Positions 16,297-25,449 of a stretch of DNA of 61,040 bases are shown here, piece after piece. Location: contig DAOUKM010000007.1 of assembly GCA_034421295.1 (NCBI GenBank), positions 1 through 61,040 on the forward strand, in the 5' to 3' direction. Origin of the DNA: CAUZIR01 sp034421295 (GTDB taxonomy: Bacteria > Chloroflexota > Dehalococcoidia > Lucifugimonadales > UBA2962). Within the stretch, counting starts at the first letter, position 1. Every line of letters begins with the position of its first letter. The notes under the pieces are model-generated. The model was given only the letters and a program-made list of their open reading frames with translations, was not told the origin of the DNA and did not search any database. Made by a program: the position numbers and the translations under genes.

Positions 16297-16735
16297 TCGC
16301 CGTCGACACGAACCTGCTGGTGTATGCCCATCGTCGCGAATCTAGACATCACCGGGAGGCCGCCTAAATCGTGCGGGGACTGGCGGAAGGCAGCAGCGTC
16401 TGGGGATTCCCTGGCCGTGCTGCTACGAGTTCAACAGCGTCGTGACCAACCCTCGCATCTGGAGGGAGGACGCCACTAGCCCGGAGCAGTCCTGGCGTCA
16501 GCTCTCGGCCTGGATCGCCTCCCCTTAGCTGCGGCTGATAGGGGCGACCGAGGACTTCCCCGAGGTACTGGAGAGCTTCGTCAGGCGCCCCCGGGTCTTC
16601 GGAGGGCTCGTCCATGATGCGAGGATAGCGGCGATCTGTGTGGCCCATGGAGTCGAAGCGCTCCTTACCCGGGATCGGGACTTCTCGCTGTTCCCGGAAC
16701 TGAGGACTAAAGACCCGACCGCCGCAGCGTCCTGA
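16293..16735 (+). pseudogene. Decayed VapC PIN-domain toxin
   Basis: From GTG 16293 the frame reads VIAVDTNLLVYAHR, the classic PIN start with the first acidic metal ligand, then hits TAA at 16365-16367 where a Gln codon CAA is likely ancestral. A one-base deletion near 16404 shifts the frame; the next frame continues as CCYEFNSVVTNPRIW. A further TAG lies at 16526-16528, after which DARIAAICVAHGVEALLTRD, the conserved PIN C-terminus, is still readable to TGA at 16733-16735. So at least three independent lesions exist and no full ribonuclease can be made. Full length would be about 147 residues, normal for VapC. Confidence 0.85.
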
Positions 16736-16926
16736 TAGCTCGCGGGCGGCAGCCGGGACGCGGAAAGACCGCGAAGGCGCGGCCACAGTCCGAGTCGGGC
16801 GGCAAGCTCGTCCAGCCACAGGTTTGACGCTCCGGCCCATGCCCGGGCTGACGTGCACCTGGCTCCGGTTCCGGCACATGCAGGGTCAGGCCACCTGGGT
16901 TTGCTCCAGGCGGACGCTCTCAGGAG

Positions 16927-17553
16927 CTAGTTGACCTTCAGCACCCAGATCTGATGTTGCACCTCCGGCTCGCCGATGGGCATTGCGCGCCGGGGATTTG
17001 TCGCCTCTACCACCGCCGCCTTGCCTGCCGCTTTGAGGTCTGCGTGCATCTTGCGGAAGCCATTGGCCTCTTAGATGTCGGGGCGCAGGGAATAGACGAT
17101 GTAGCCGCCCGCTCTGACAACCCGAACCAGTTCACATAGGCCTTTGGCCGGGGCGTGTCCGACAGTGAATACCCCCACGCTCACAGCAGCGTGGAAGCTG
17201 CTTGTCGCGTATGCCAGGGGCTCCCCCAGAACCATCTGGTCATAGCTCTCATACGCACCGGTCTTCCTTGCCTCGGCCAGCATGCCTTCGGAAAGGTCCA
17301 TCGCGACTATGGAGCCGTAGCCTCTCGCCTTAAGCGCCCTGCCGACGAGGCCCGTACCGGCGCCCGCGTCAAGGACACGGGCGCACGTGGGTACGTATCT
17401 GGCGAAGACTTCGGCAGCCAGCTGTGGTGCCGACCAGCCGAAGGCCTTTTCCAGGTCTTGGTCGTAGGCCGGTGCCCACTGGTCGTACCTTTCCTGCAGC
17501 TCGCCGATGTCCTTGGAGGAATAGACCCACTGGACTACGTTCTGTCTGGTCAT
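16927..17553 (-). pseudogene. Class I SAM methyltransferase (METTL27-like) interrupted by one in-frame stop
   Basis: The frame from ATG 17553 encodes 160 residues with SAM motif I LDAGAGTGLVG (61-71), YDQWAPAYDQDL near 23-34 and acidic motif II. It stops at TAA 17071-17073 after VYSLRPDI. The same frame then continues without another stop to TAG 16927, with EANGFRKMHADL and IGEPEVQHQIWVLKVN, the normal C-terminus of this family. A Tyr is expected at the stop, so one substitution (TAC/TAT to TAA) explains it. The 160-residue product keeps the SAM-binding core but lacks the last strands. It follows the FecE-type ATPase gene on the same strand by 117 bases; a link to siderophore metabolism is only positional. 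A sequencing error is the main alternative. Confidence 0.8.
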
Positions 17554-17670
17554 GGCGCGCCTCCCTCAACAGTTCCACGTCTGTGTCTCCTCAGGAGCCT
17601 AACGGTCTGGTCGCGGGAAAGTCATCGTAAGATGGCCGGCCGCCTTCCATTGTCCTCCGTGCGGATCGCT

Positions 17671-18513
17671 CTACGGCACTGGGCTCGTGGACCCCGCGTC
17701 CGCGGCGTCGCCTTTTCCCGAGAGGGCCGTGTAGGGATGGCAGAGAAGGGCACCGCTGACAGGAGAGACGCTGATGTGCGCCCGGACGCTAAAGACCGAA
17801 GCGAGCATGTCCTCCCGAATGACCGCCTTGGGCGGGCCTTCCTCGACAATGCGGCCACCGTCCAGGACCACCAGTCGCTCGGCGTACTGGGACGCCTGGT
17901 TCAGGTCATGGAGCACCATGATCACGGTAAGGCCTTGCTCCCGGTTCAACGCCGCGATGAGGTTGAGCACCTGGATCTGATGGTTGAGGTCCAGGAAGGT
18001 CGTGGGCTCGTCCAGGAGGAGGATGCGAGGCTCCTGCGCCAGGGCAAGTGCGATCCATACCCGCTGGCGCTCACCCCCTGAGAGGCTCTCAAGGAGGCGG
18101 TGCCGGAAGGGGCTGGAGGACGTGAGCTCCAGCGCCCGCTCAACCGCCGCGTGGTCCCTGTCCGTGCGCATCCGGAGCGGGCCGGTGTGGGGATACCGGC
18201 CCTGTTCGACCAGCTCCTGCACCGTCATCCCGGGAACGGCGCCGGGCGACTGCGGTAGCGTCGCGATCTGCCGCGCCACCTGGCCCGGGGACATCCTGGC
18301 GATGGCTGCGCCGTCCAGCAGCACGGAACCGGTCTCGGGGCGCAGCAGGCGGGCCAGCGTGCGAAGCAGGGTGGTCTTCCCGGACCCGTTCGGGCCGATG
18401 ATGGCGGTCACGGTCCCCCGTGGAATGGAGAGCGTCACCTCGCTTAGCACCGGGCTCTTGCCCAGGCGCACTGAGATGGCCTGAGCGTCCAGTACGACCG
18501 TGTCTCGCGTCAT
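17671..18513 (-). CDS. Iron-siderophore-type ABC transporter ATP-binding protein (FecE/FepC family)
   Basis: 280 residues. Walker A GPNGSGKTT at 40-48, the ABC signature LSGGERQRVW, Walker B ILLLDEPTTFLD and switch His in MVLHDLNQ are all present. The QGRYPHTG segment is typical of the iron-siderophore and heme branch. It powers the two FecCD permeases encoded just upstream; its ATG overlaps the previous stop by four bases (ATGA). The last 40 residues are a poorly conserved tail. Confidence 0.92.
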   Translation of the reverse strand: MTRDTVVLDAQAISVRLGKSPVLSEVTLSIPRGTVTAIIGPNGSGKTTLLRTLARLLRPETGSVLLDGAAIARMSPGQVARQIATLPQSPGAVPGMTVQELVEQGRYPHTGPLRMRTDRDHAAVERALELTSSSPFRHRLLESLSGGERQRVWIALALAQEPRILLLDEPTTFLDLNHQIQVLNLIAALNREQGLTVIMVLHDLNQASQYAERLVVLDGGRIVEEGPPKAVIREDMLASVFSVRAHISVSPVSGALLCHPYTALSGKGDAADAGSTSPVP

Positions 18514-19577
18514 CGCCCCGCCCCTCTGCGAAGGATATACAGGAAGAACGGCACCCCGATGAACGCCATGACCGCCCCCACCGGCAGCCCCGGCCGCTGA
18601 ACCGAGGCCGGGAAGGGTGGGCGTATGGTGAGCCCCTGGGAAACTATGTCCGCACTAAGGAGCAGCAGCGCACCGGCCACCGCGGCCACCGGCAGCAGGC
18701 GGCGGGCATCCTCCCCGGTCAGCCACCGCGCGATGTGCGGAGCCACGAGGCCGAGGAACCCGACCGCTCCCACCACCGAGACCGCCGCCGCGGTGAGTAG
18801 GGCGGCGAGGCAGAAGAGCGCTGTGCGCGTCAGGTTGACCCGCAGCCCCCTGGCGGCGGCCACGCTGTCCCCGAGCTGCAGAACGTTCAGGGACCGGGCG
18901 GACAGCAGCGCCAGCGGCAGTGCCGCGACCGCCCACGGCCACAGCTGTTCCCAGTGGACCCAGACGCGGCCATTCAGCGATCCGATGATCCAGGGGAGGA
19001 TGCCTCCCACGCCGGCCTGGGCGCGCAGCATGATGAACGCGGTCACCGACGAGAGGATGGCGGTGACCAGCACCCCGCTGAGCACCATCCGCAGCGGATG
19101 GACTCCACCGCGCCAGCTCAGGGCGAAGACCACCACGCCCGCTCCCAGACACCCCAGCAACACGACCAGGGGCATGAAACGCCCGGGGTGCGGAAGCCCT
19201 CCGATACCCACGGTCCACACGACGGCGAAGAGGATTCCCCCCGCCGTCACGCCGGTGATGCCCGGCTCCGCCAGGTTGTTCCGCATGACGACCTGGAGAA
19301 CCGCCCCGGCTGTCCCCAGCAGCGCTCCGGCGACGATGGCGATGACCGACCTGGGAAATCGCAGGTCCCAGACCACGGTCCGATGCAGGTCCTCGGTCTG
19401 CCATCCCAGGAGCGACGCCAGCACCTCGCCCGGTCCCAGGCGAACCGTGCCCGTGCTTATATGCACGACGAACAGCACGCCGATGAGCACCAGGCCCCCG
19501 GCAAGCAGCACGGGGAATCTCCTGGCCCCCCAGGCGCGCCCGTCCGCGGCGCCCGCCCGCTCGTCAGTCGATCCCAC
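18510..19577 (-). CDS. FecCD-family ABC permease (second subunit)
   Basis: 355 residues from GTG 19577. I prefer this start because AGGGGAG lies 7 bases upstream and the GTG overlaps the preceding TAG by one base; an upstream in-frame ATG at 19649 would overlap the neighbour by 73 bases. About ten membrane helices with FecCD landmarks: LRFPRSVIAIVAGALLGTAGAVLQ, NNLAEPGITGVTAG, VGFLGLVAPHIAR near the ATPase-contact loop. It pairs with the other FecCD subunit to form the channel for iron-chelate or corrinoid import. Confidence 0.92.
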   Translation of the reverse strand: MGSTDERAGAADGRAWGARRFPVLLAGGLVLIGVLFVVHISTGTVRLGPGEVLASLLGWQTEDLHRTVVWDLRFPRSVIAIVAGALLGTAGAVLQVVMRNNLAEPGITGVTAGGILFAVVWTVGIGGLPHPGRFMPLVVLLGCLGAGVVVFALSWRGGVHPLRMVLSGVLVTAILSSVTAFIMLRAQAGVGGILPWIIGSLNGRVWVHWEQLWPWAVAALPLALLSARSLNVLQLGDSVAAARGLRVNLTRTALFCLAALLTAAAVSVVGAVGFLGLVAPHIARWLTGEDARRLLPVAAVAGALLLLSADIVSQGLTIRPPFPASVQRPGLPVGAVMAFIGVPFFLYILRRGAGR

Positions 19578-20593
19578 TAATGGTCTCCCCTGAGAATCCT
19601 GTTCCGGAGCAGCAGGAGCAAGATGGGCCCGCCCACCACCGCTGTCCATAGCCCCACGGGCGTTTCCGCGGGGGCGAGGGCGAGTTTTGCCCCAACGTCC
19701 GCCATCGTCAGGAGCGCAGCACCCGTGAGCGCGGAGAAGGCAAGCACCTTGCGCGGGTCCTCACTGCTCAGGAATCGCCGGGATAGATGCGGGGCGAGGA
19801 GCCCTATCCATCCGATAGGGCCGGTGACGGCCACCACCCCGGCCACAAGCCCGGCGCCGAGCAGGAGGACCAGCGACCGCACGCGCCCGACGCGCATCCC
19901 CAGCGACTGCGCCGCATGGTCGCCCAGGCGCAGCGTGTTCAGCGGTCGCGCCAGCAACAGGCCCAGGGGGAGGCAGACCGCCACCCAGGGCGCGACGATC
20001 CAGACATGCTCCCACGTTCTGTTCGCAAGGCTCCCCAGCAGGAAGAAGAAAAGGACCAGGACCGACCCGCTGGTCCCCGCCAGGCTTATGAGGGCGATGA
20101 TGCACGCATTGATGAAGGCCGCCACCGCCGCCCCGACGAGGATGACCTGCAGAGGGCTCCGTGCCCCTTTCGCCGCGATGATCACCACGGCCCCCGCGAG
20201 CAGGCCGCCCGTGAGAGCCACCCAGGGATACAGCACCAGGAGCAGCGGGACCTGGAAGAGGGTGACTACCGCCACGGCAAGGGAGGCCCCGGAGGCCACG
20301 CCCAGCAATTCCGGTCCCGCCAGCGGATTTCTCAGGCCGTCCTGCATCATCGCCCCCGCCAATCCCAGCGCCGCCCCGCTGAGGATGGAGAGCACCACCC
20401 TGGGAGCGCGCAGCTCGCGGACGGCCAGCTGCGCCAGCCGCTCCGCCTCCTCCCCCCAGAGGATGCCCCATGCCTCCGCCATCGAGAGCTTTGGTATGCC
20501 GTTGGCAAGGGAGAGGGAGGCTGCCAGGGCGATGCACAGGAGCAGACCCGTGGCAATCAGTAGAAGCTTGACGGGCTCCCACCGCGTGCTCAC
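19577..20593 (-). CDS. FecCD-family ABC permease (first subunit)
   Basis: 338 residues with about ten hydrophobic helices. Landmarks are LRAPRVVLSILSGAALGLAGAMMQ, NPLAGPELLGVASGASLAV, and IGWIGLLAPHLSRRFL, the loop that contacts the ATPase. Start is GTG 20593, 41 bases after the binding-protein gene. Together with the following FecCD gene it should form a heterodimeric importer channel. Confidence 0.92.
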   Translation of the reverse strand: MSTRWEPVKLLLIATGLLLCIALAASLSLANGIPKLSMAEAWGILWGEEAERLAQLAVRELRAPRVVLSILSGAALGLAGAMMQDGLRNPLAGPELLGVASGASLAVAVVTLFQVPLLLVLYPWVALTGGLLAGAVVIIAAKGARSPLQVILVGAAVAAFINACIIALISLAGTSGSVLVLFFFLLGSLANRTWEHVWIVAPWVAVCLPLGLLLARPLNTLRLGDHAAQSLGMRVGRVRSLVLLLGAGLVAGVVAVTGPIGWIGLLAPHLSRRFLSSEDPRKVLAFSALTGAALLTMADVGAKLALAPAETPVGLWTAVVGGPILLLLLRNRILRGDH

Positions 20594-20634
20594 GGGCCTG
20601 CTGACGCTGCCTGGCCGCTCGTGAATGAGGCGCC

Positions 20635-21819
20635 CTAGTTGCCGAACACGCCCGGGTAGAGCAGTGGCATCGCCTCATCCAGCACCAGCCCCAGGGACCG
20701 GGTCCCGCGCCCGGTGCTCCAGAGGCTGAAGCTGACCTCGTGGACCTCGCCGTTCCGGACCGCTATGAGCTCGCCCCACAGGGGGTTTGCCTCGAGCTGT
20801 TCGGCCAGAGGAGGCGGCTCGAATCCCGGGAAGGAGATGGTCTGAACGAAGATCACGTCGGGGTCTACGCTGAGGACGCCCTCCAGTGAGAACTGGATGC
20901 CGCCCGATGCGTGTCCGCCCTGGTCCAGAGGCGGGTTCGGCCAGGGATAGCCAGTCACCTCCGCCAGGAGCCCGCCGACCAGTGATCCCTCGGTGTCGAT
21001 GCCGAAGTTGACGTCAGAGCCCCACATCACCAGGGCTGTGCGGTCCATGGGGGAGCGCGCCCTGTAGTCTTCCAGCTTGCTGAGGAACCGCTGCGCGGCC
21101 TGATCGGCCTCGTCCGGGCGCCCCATGGCCGCCCCGATCTCCCTCAGGTAGTGGATGGAGTCCTCGTAGGTTATGGGGTTGACGATGTAGAGCGGGGCGA
21201 TGGGGGTAAGCGCGTCCCTCAGGCCCTCGTGCACGCCCACGAGGCCGATGACGAGGTCGGGCTGAGCGGCGGCGATGTCCTCGAGGTTGGGCTCGAAGAA
21301 CGACCCTCCGATGACCCGGAAGTCGTCGGCCCTGCTGCCGAAGAAGCGCGGGTCCGATGAGAGGGGGTCGTTGACGGCCACAGGCTCGAGTCCCAGCTCG
21401 GCCATGATGTCCGGGCAGATCTCCGTGAGGCACGCGACGCGGACGGGCCTCGTCTCAAAGGTCAGGAGCTCGCCGGTGGCGTCCGTCAGCGAGATGGTGG
21501 GGGCCGCCGCCGTGGGGGTCGCCACCGCAGCTGCGGGCGTCGCCGTCGGGGACACCTCGGTGGCAGCGGGGGTCGCCGTGGGGGGCATCGATGCGTCTTC
21601 GGGCGTTTGGGTGGCCTCGGGCTGGGCGGTCGCGGTCGGCGTCGCCGCCGTGCTGTCCGTCACCGAGACGGTCGAGGGAGTCGCCGTGGGGGGCACCTCG
21701 GTGGCGGCGGGCGCCGCCGTGGGGGGTACCGATGTGGCGGCGGGCGTCGGGGTGGCCTCCGGCTGCGAGCACGCCGCCAGCAGCAGCAGCAGAACCAGGC
21801 CTACGATTGAATACTTCAT
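20635..21819 (-). CDS. Iron-siderophore/cobalamin-type periplasmic-binding lipoprotein with Pro/Thr stalk
   Basis: 394 residues from ATG 21819 (GAGAGG 4 bases upstream); GTG 21831 is an alternative start. Signal peptide LLLLLAACS is a lipobox. Residues about 20-110 are a low-complexity linker built from TPTPAAT/EVPPTATP units. The BtuF/FhuD-like domain follows: LTDATGELLTFETRPVRVAC, then DIAAAQPDLVIGL, the hinge helix, and VDPDVIFVQTI. It should deliver the ligand to the FecCD channel. The chelate is unknown; the GRYPH motif in the ATPase favours iron over B12. Confidence 0.9.
   Translation of the reverse strand: MKYSIVGLVLLLLLAACSQPEATPTPAATSVPPTAAPAATEVPPTATPSTVSVTDSTAATPTATAQPEATQTPEDASMPPTATPAATEVSPTATPAAAVATPTAAAPTISLTDATGELLTFETRPVRVACLTEICPDIMAELGLEPVAVNDPLSSDPRFFGSRADDFRVIGGSFFEPNLEDIAAAQPDLVIGLVGVHEGLRDALTPIAPLYIVNPITYEDSIHYLREIGAAMGRPDEADQAAQRFLSKLEDYRARSPMDRTALVMWGSDVNFGIDTEGSLVGGLLAEVTGYPWPNPPLDQGGHASGGIQFSLEGVLSVDPDVIFVQTISFPGFEPPPLAEQLEANPLWGELIAVRNGEVHEVSFSLWSTGRGTRSLGLVLDEAMPLLYPGVFGN
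21450..21790 (-). repeat. Low-complexity Pro/Thr/Ala stalk-coding repeat
   Basis: Imperfect repeats of a CCCACGGCGACCCC-like unit encode ATEVPPTATP variants in the linker of the binding protein. The opposite strand gives Gly/Val-rich spurious frames. Confidence 0.75.
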
Positions 21820-21919
21820 TACACCTCTCACTTTCGTGTGCTTGTTTGGTCGGTCGGCTGCGGGGCCGGCTGCTTTGCGTTCCGGCCCCGCAGCGCAGTC
21901 ACTTTTCGGTCACTGTTGG

Positions 21920-23716
21920 TCACGTGGGAATGGCCCGCCGCTGGAAGGCGACCAGGTCCGCGTACACGCCCCCGGCGGCGAGCAGGGAGTCATGCGGTCC
22001 GGCCTCCACCGTGCGCCCTTTCTCCAGGACGACGATGCGGTCGGCGCTGCGGATGGTGGACAGCCGGTGCGCGATGACGAGGGAGGTACGGCCGGCGCGG
22101 ACGCGGGCCATCGCCTCCCGGAGAAGACGCTCGTTCTCGGCATCCAGGCTTGAGACGGCCTCGTCCATCACCAGAATGGGTGCGTCCCTGAGGACCGCCC
22201 GCGCGATGGCGATACGCTGCCGCTGGCCCCCGGACATCTGGACTCCCCGCTCACCTGCGTTGGTCTCATACCCCCGGGGCATCCGCACGATGAACTCGTG
22301 CGCAAGAGCGACCCTTGCGGCCTCTTCCACCTCGGCGTCCAGGGCATCCGGGCGCGCCAGGCGGATGTTCTCGCGGATGGTCATGTTGAACAGGTAGATG
22401 TCCTGCGGCACCCAGGCGATGAGCTCGCGCAGGGCGCTCTGTGGGAACGCCCGGACGTCGTGCCCGCCGATGGTGATGGCCCCGTTGGTGACATCCCAGA
22501 ACCGCATGAGCAGATGGATGCAGGTGGACTTGCCGGCGCCGGAGCGCCCGACGAGGGCCACGGTCTCGCCCGGTTCTACGGTGAAGCTCGCCGCGTTGAG
22601 CGCCGGGGGCAGGTCCGCACCGTATTGGAATGTCACGGCCCCGAACTCGACGCGGGGCTCCACCGGGCCCTGGGGCGGGGGAGCCTGCGTGTCCCGCACG
22701 GCGGCGGGCGCGTTCAGCACGTCGAACACGCGGTCAGCCGCCGCGAAGACCACGCCGAGGCTCTCGGCGGTGCTGGTGATGTTGGTCAGTGGCCCGAAGA
22801 TGAATATCGCGAGGATGATGACGACCGGATAGAGCGCGGGCGAGAGGGAGCCGGAGGACACCAGATAGGCCGCGACGATGACAATGCTCACCATCCCCAG
22901 CGTGATGAGCGCGGACGTGACCGCATGCTCTCCACCTGCCCTGCGCCCGTGGTCGACCTGTGCGCTCACCAGGCTTCGGCTGCTCCGGAGCATCCCCTCC
23001 AGGAAGCGCTGTCCCTGTCCGAAGGCCACGACCTCGCGGAGCCCCTGGACGCAGTCCACCATCTCGGCGTTCAGCGAACCCAGTGTCTGTCGCAGCCTCC
23101 GGCCCTGGGCTGCAGCCCGCCTGCGCAACCAGAAGGGAACGGTCGCCACCGCCAGGGTCGCCGGGAGCAGCGCCAGGGGAAGCAGCCAGTGCATCGCCGC
23201 AAGAGTCAGGAGCGCCCCCAGCGGCACCACGACCGCAACGATGAACGTCCCCACCGTGTGAGCGTAGAACCACTCGATGGTGTCCACGTCGGCCATCGCC
23301 GCGGTGGACAGGTCGCCGGAGCGCCGGTCAACAAGATTGCCTGGCGCCAGCCGGTCCAGCGCCTGATAGAGCCAGATGCGGATCTCGGCAAGGATGCGGT
23401 AGGCGAGGTCGTGGGCCAGCCACATCTCCGCCCAGGCCGCCACCGCCCTGGCGGCCACGACGCCGCCGAGCACGAAGGCGCTGGTGTAGAGTGCGTCGGC
23501 CGCCGCCCCCGTCGCTACCCTTCCCACCATGAACGCGCCGATCCCGGCGGCGGCGATCATCAGGCCCTGGTTCAGGATGCCCGTGAGCACGGTGATTCCC
23601 ATGAGCCAGTAGTACGGGCGCAGGATGCGGAGCAGCTGCCAGAACCCGGACCCCCATCTGTCGCCGACTGAAGCGAACTCCCATTCGCCGGGTCGATTGC
23701 TCGCCAGGGTGCTCAC
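21920..23716 (-). CDS. ABC exporter-fold transmembrane/ATPase subunit B (CydC-like)
   Basis: 598 residues: six-helix ABC transmembrane domain (about 30-310) then ATPase domain. Walker A GRSGAGKST, signature MSGGQRQRIAIARA, Walker B ILVMDEAVSSLD (Ala in place of the usual Thr), switch His in VIAHRLST. Catalytic Glu is present. It starts with GTG overlapping the stop of its partner (GTGA), so the two make a heterodimer. Exporter-fold pairs of this type include CydDC, drug exporters and, next to siderophore genes, IrtAB/YbtPQ which import ferric siderophores. Position directly ahead of a siderophore importer favours an iron-related role. Confidence 0.9.
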   Translation of the reverse strand: MSTLASNRPGEWEFASVGDRWGSGFWQLLRILRPYYWLMGITVLTGILNQGLMIAAAGIGAFMVGRVATGAAADALYTSAFVLGGVVAARAVAAWAEMWLAHDLAYRILAEIRIWLYQALDRLAPGNLVDRRSGDLSTAAMADVDTIEWFYAHTVGTFIVAVVVPLGALLTLAAMHWLLPLALLPATLAVATVPFWLRRRAAAQGRRLRQTLGSLNAEMVDCVQGLREVVAFGQGQRFLEGMLRSSRSLVSAQVDHGRRAGGEHAVTSALITLGMVSIVIVAAYLVSSGSLSPALYPVVIILAIFIFGPLTNITSTAESLGVVFAAADRVFDVLNAPAAVRDTQAPPPQGPVEPRVEFGAVTFQYGADLPPALNAASFTVEPGETVALVGRSGAGKSTCIHLLMRFWDVTNGAITIGGHDVRAFPQSALRELIAWVPQDIYLFNMTIRENIRLARPDALDAEVEEAARVALAHEFIVRMPRGYETNAGERGVQMSGGQRQRIAIARAVLRDAPILVMDEAVSSLDAENERLLREAMARVRAGRTSLVIAHRLSTIRSADRIVVLEKGRTVEAGPHDSLLAAGGVYADLVAFQRRAIPT

Positions 23717-25449
23717 ATGGCCTCCAGCTGGGCGAGGACGAGGCCGGCATACGCGCCGCGCCGTTCCATCAGCTCCTGGTGGCGGCCGGTCTCAACCACC
23801 CGCCCCTCGTCCAGGACCACGATGCGGTCGGCGTGGACGACGGAGGAGAACCGGTGGGCGATGGTGATGGTCGTCCGCCCCCGGGCCAGGCGCCTCAGCG
23901 CGTCGCGGATGGCGCCCTCGTTGACGCCGTCCAGGCTGGAGGTCGCCTCGTCCAGGATGAGGACGGGGGCATCCTTCAGCAGCGCACGCGCGATGGCGAT
24001 GCGCTGGCGCTCACCCCCGGAGAGCCTGGCTCCCCGTTCTCCGACCACGGTCTGATACCCCTCCGGGAGCGCGGTGATGAAACCGTGGGCGTTGGCCGCC
24101 CGCGCCGCCTCTTCCACCTCCCCCGGGGAGGCTCCGGGCCTGCCGAGCCGGAGGTTGTCCTCTACCGTCCCGTGAAAAAGGTAGGTGTCCTGCGACACCA
24201 CGGCGGTCAGGCCACGCAGCGTCTCCAGGGGGTAGTCGCGGATGTCGACGCCCCCGATCTCAACGCGCCCCTGCTGGGGGTCGAAGAACCGCAGCAGGAG
24301 CGCGGCAGCGGTGCTCTTCCCAGACCCCGACTGGCCAACGAGGCCAAGACTCTGGCCCGCCTCCGCGCTGAACGAAAGGCCGTCGAGCGCCGGAGCGTTG
24401 TCCGGATGGTAGGCAAAGGTGACGCCGACGAAGCCGATGGACTTCGGCGTGCCCGAGGGATCGGGGTGCGCCGGGGTGGACTCAGGGTCGGTCACCTCGG
24501 GTTTTGCGTCCAGGAGCGCGAAGATCCCCGTGGAGGCGGACACGCCCATGTAGCCCTTGTGCCAGTAGGAGTCCAGCTCCACCAACGGACGGAAGCACTC
24601 CCCCGCGAGGAACAGCACCACGATTAGTCCCGTCAGGTTGAGCGCTCCGTCCGCCACCTGGAACGCACCCACCGCGACGGCCATCGCCACACCCGCGCTC
24701 ATCGCCAGGCCCACGACGCCGTTGCGGATCATGGAGATGGACAGCTGCGCCATCGTCGCCCGGTAGAGCGCGAGCGCTGCGTCCTGGAGGACCCGCCCCC
24801 GTCGCTCGCTCGCGTTGAGCGCCTTGAGCGTGACCATTCCCTGCATGCTGTCAACGAACTGGGCGTTAAGGTCCGTGTACGCCCGCCAGTGCCGCTGGCC
24901 GTACTGGCCCAGTAGACCGTCCCACAGGCGCGGCACCAGGGGAACGGCCAGCACGCAAACGAGTACGACCGCGCCCACCAGGGGGCTGAGGACGAAGATG
25001 TACGCCACCACGGCCAGGGGAACGGCCACCGCGACAATGGACTGCGGCAGGTAGTAGCCCATGTAGGCCTCCAGGGCTTCCACGCCGTCAACGAGGGTGG
25101 ACTGCACCGTTCCCGTCCGCGTCCGTTCCATGTACCCGGGGCCAAGGGCAAGGAGCACGCGGTAGAGCCGCTGGCGAAGGGCCATCTTCACCTCGGCGGC
25201 GGTGAGCATGGAACTCATCTCCCGCCACCGGAGAAGTATCGCGCGAAGCGCCGCCAGCAGAGCGACAACGCCTACGAGGGCGAGCACCCCCGTCCACGGC
25301 TCTCCGGCCAGTATGCGGCTGACCACAAGGGCCACGATCACGCCCTGCGCGACGTATGTACCGGAGATCGCCAGGCCCAGCGCCACGGTGAAGGCGATTC
25401 GACCACGCGCGCCCTCCGTCAGCGCGAGCATCCTGCGGTGGACCATCAT
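23713..25449 (-). CDS. ABC exporter-fold transmembrane/ATPase subunit A (CydD-like)
   Basis: 578 residues with six membrane helices followed by an ATPase: Walker A GQSGSGKST, signature LSGGERQRIAIARA, Walker B VLILDEATSSLDG, switch His in IAHRFSS. Both ATP sites of the heterodimer look usable. It is the first gene of the iron-type cluster (order: A, B, binding protein, FecC, FecD, FecE), all on the minus strand with overlaps or short gaps. Two adjacent ATG codons at 25449/25446 are possible starts, with no strong ribosome site. Confidence 0.9.
   Translation of the reverse strand: MMVHRRMLALTEGARGRIAFTVALGLAISGTYVAQGVIVALVVSRILAGEPWTGVLALVGVVALLAALRAILLRWREMSSMLTAAEVKMALRQRLYRVLLALGPGYMERTRTGTVQSTLVDGVEALEAYMGYYLPQSIVAVAVPLAVVAYIFVLSPLVGAVVLVCVLAVPLVPRLWDGLLGQYGQRHWRAYTDLNAQFVDSMQGMVTLKALNASERRGRVLQDAALALYRATMAQLSISMIRNGVVGLAMSAGVAMAVAVGAFQVADGALNLTGLIVVLFLAGECFRPLVELDSYWHKGYMGVSASTGIFALLDAKPEVTDPESTPAHPDPSGTPKSIGFVGVTFAYHPDNAPALDGLSFSAEAGQSLGLVGQSGSGKSTAAALLLRFFDPQQGRVEIGGVDIRDYPLETLRGLTAVVSQDTYLFHGTVEDNLRLGRPGASPGEVEEAARAANAHGFITALPEGYQTVVGERGARLSGGERQRIAIARALLKDAPVLILDEATSSLDGVNEGAIRDALRRLARGRTTITIAHRFSSVVHADRIVVLDEGRVVETGRHQELMERRGAYAGLVLAQLEAM

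Noticed and set aside
18510..19649. Longer start for the second FecCD permease
   Set aside because: It would overlap the upstream gene by 73 bases, whereas GTG 19577 has AGGGGAG at ideal spacing and a one-base overlap.
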